Source: Methylomonas sp. MK1
GTDB taxonomy: Bacteria > Pseudomonadota > Gammaproteobacteria > Methylococcales > Methylomonadaceae
Direction: 5' to 3'
DNA length: 64,000 bases
Assembly: GCF_000365425.1 (NCBI RefSeq)
Contig: NZ_AQOV01000001.1
Span: 3,348,001-3,412,000, forward strand
Position numbers and translations under genes: made by a program. The notes beneath the pieces are model-generated. The model was not told the origin of the DNA. It saw only the letters and a program-made list of their open reading frames with translations, and searched no databases. Positions 63,089 to 64,000 of the stretch are shown here, piece by piece. Each line of letters starts with the position of its first letter. Within the stretch, counting starts at the first letter, position 1.

Positions 63089-63120
63089 CGTTAGGTCTGG
63101 CTTAACTGCCTAGCCTAACG
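63089..63120. terminator. Possible bidirectional terminator after pgm
   Basis: CGTTAGG (63089-63095) pairs with CCTAACG (63114-63120), with an inner GGC/GCC pairing. It overlaps the stop codon of the converging SpoIID-type gene and lacks a T-run; evidence is modest. Confidence 0.4.
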
Positions 63121-64000
63121 GCTCTGTCCGTACGCATCGCGCAAAATCTGTTCTGCGTCACGACCTGCCTCCGCCAAAGCTTGAGCTCTGGCGATGGATA
63201 AGCCCAGGCCGTGCCCGGCGCCTATGCCTACAAATTGCCAAGTCTGGTCATCGGCAGCTGTTACCGAATCAGGACAAGAAGGTAGCTTCAGGGTATTGCG
63301 AAAAATCTCGCAACTGAGCAGCTCTTCGCTGGTCGGATAAAATAATCTGATAAACAACTCGCCATCTTTGTGCCGTTCGCGGCGAATATCCAGAATTTGA
63401 TTTTCCGTAAACACCCGGCGTAACTCCTCGCTTGAGAGCTGCCTTTGCCAGCGCTGATCGCCGCCGTTAGCAAACGGCAACCAGTTCAATCCGGATTTGG
63501 TCGCCAACTGGTCCAAAAGCTGCATTAACACAATATCGATATGGCTGCTGCTACGACGTGGTTTGTCCTCATGCAACTCGCCGAGATAGACCATGCAATG
63601 CGTGGTATCGCAAAGCGAGCTTGATTCATTGTGCCTATGGTTACCGTGACTGCCATTCCAGGCAATCACTGCCCGCATCGCTTCGCGGGCACTGCCAACC
63701 AGATTTTGGGCCTCGGCAGCCAACACGCCATCGACATAACTATCGACATCGGTTTCCAGCACCGTTGGCCCATGTTCGTCTGTTTGTCGCAGAACACCTT
63801 TCACCACCCGCTCGGATCGGCTGCCACGTGCGCTGGAAACGATCCTGATTTGCCCGCAAACCGTAAAGCGCCCGTGCTGTTTAGCCACTAACGGACAGTC
63901 CGGCTCCGCACTCCAACTATCTGGATCGGTAGGCGTTAACAAACTAACCCTAACCGCAGCAAAACGGGCCGGATAGTCGTGCTGCCAGTTTCTTAACAAA
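63115..64000 (-). CDS. SpoIID/LytB-domain protein, 5' part outside window
   Basis: The C-terminal 294 residues of a SpoIID-type protein; the true start lies beyond base 64000, since the first available codon (TTG at the edge) is not a family N-terminus. Diagnostic segments are DVDSYVDGVLAAEAQ, AREAMRAVIAW, SSLCDTTHCMVYLG and the C-terminal GIGAGHGLGLSIARAQALAEAGRDAEQILRDAYG. In sporulating firmicutes SpoIID is a lytic transglycosylase; gammaproteobacterial members have no established role but may act on peptidoglycan. Converges on pgm. Confidence 0.85.
   Translation of the reverse strand, partial: LLRNWQHDYPARFAAVRVSLLTPTDPDSWSAEPDCPLVAKQHGRFTVCGQIRIVSSARGSRSERVVKGVLRQTDEHGPTVLETDVDSYVDGVLAAEAQNLVGSAREAMRAVIAWNGSHGNHRHNESSSLCDTTHCMVYLGELHEDKPRRSSSHIDIVLMQLLDQLATKSGLNWLPFANGGDQRWQRQLSSEELRRVFTENQILDIRRERHKDGELFIRLFYPTSEELLSCEIFRNTLKLPSCPDSVTAADDQTWQFVGIGAGHGLGLSIARAQALAEAGRDAEQILRDAYGQSR

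Overview
The window reads as chromosomal DNA of a gammaproteobacterium. Gene content (tatABC behind hisE, argS followed by a SPOR protein, hda next to a DUF2069 gene, rdgC, darP, mtgA), moderate GC, and a dense set of FecI/FecR-controlled TonB receptors fit a Methylococcales methanotroph such as Methylomonas. No methane or methanol oxidation gene is present, so that genus-level placement is inference. Coding density is high, both strands are used, and I see no rRNA, tRNA, CRISPR array, integrase or intact insertion sequence.

Layout. Bases 1-5900 hold a secreted low-complexity protein, a TauE/SafE exporter, typA, a rhodanese, a LysR regulator translationally coupled to a methyltransferase, and a small membrane protein. 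Bases 6000-10800 are a forward housekeeping block: hisE-tatA-tatB-tatC-yggS, then argS and a SPOR protein. Bases 10900-20100 carry a FlgO-like lipoprotein, an asparaginase, folA and the phosphate module pstS-pstC-pstA-pstB-phoU behind a four-repeat Pho box. Bases 20200-24500 (reverse) hold a TonB receptor with a YfiR protein, a methyltransferase and a Tim44-like protein. Bases 24600-31720 (forward) are a metal-efflux operon: His-rich secreted protein, CzcC-, CzcB- and CzcA-type subunits, a DUF3240 protein, and a protein that joins an RRM-like domain to a second DUF3240-like domain. Bases 31800-37800 hold fdxA, a stand-alone EF-G, a ketopantoate-reductase-like gene, hda, a DUF2069 protein, a YceI protein and an acetyltransferase.

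Bases 38000-55900 are the accessory heart of the window. Three sigma/anti-sigma/receptor sets (fecI-fecR-TonB receptor, all reverse) stand in tandem; the third also carries a secreted sialidase-fold protein. A fourth receptor of the same type reads divergently from the third fecI and has no regulator pair of its own. The spacers are unusually long and contain hairpins, palindromes, a 110-bp element with 19-bp terminal inverted repeats, and a 350-bp repeat-like stretch wedged between the first fecI and fecR.

Bases 56000-64000 return to core functions: mtgA, darP, a small membrane protein, rdgC behind an AT-rich spacer with DnaA-box-like sites and paired palindromes, then two L,D-transpeptidases flanking an alanine-zipper lipoprotein that ends in lysine, phosphoglucomutase, and a SpoIID-type protein cut by the window edge.

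The most interesting points are the RRM-DUF3240 fusion at the end of the metal-efflux operon, the lipoprotein/L,D-transpeptidase trio, and the regulatory architecture and repeats of the TonB receptor cluster. Gene starts were chosen by ribosome-binding sites, overlaps and family lengths; where they differ from the longest reading frame this is stated.
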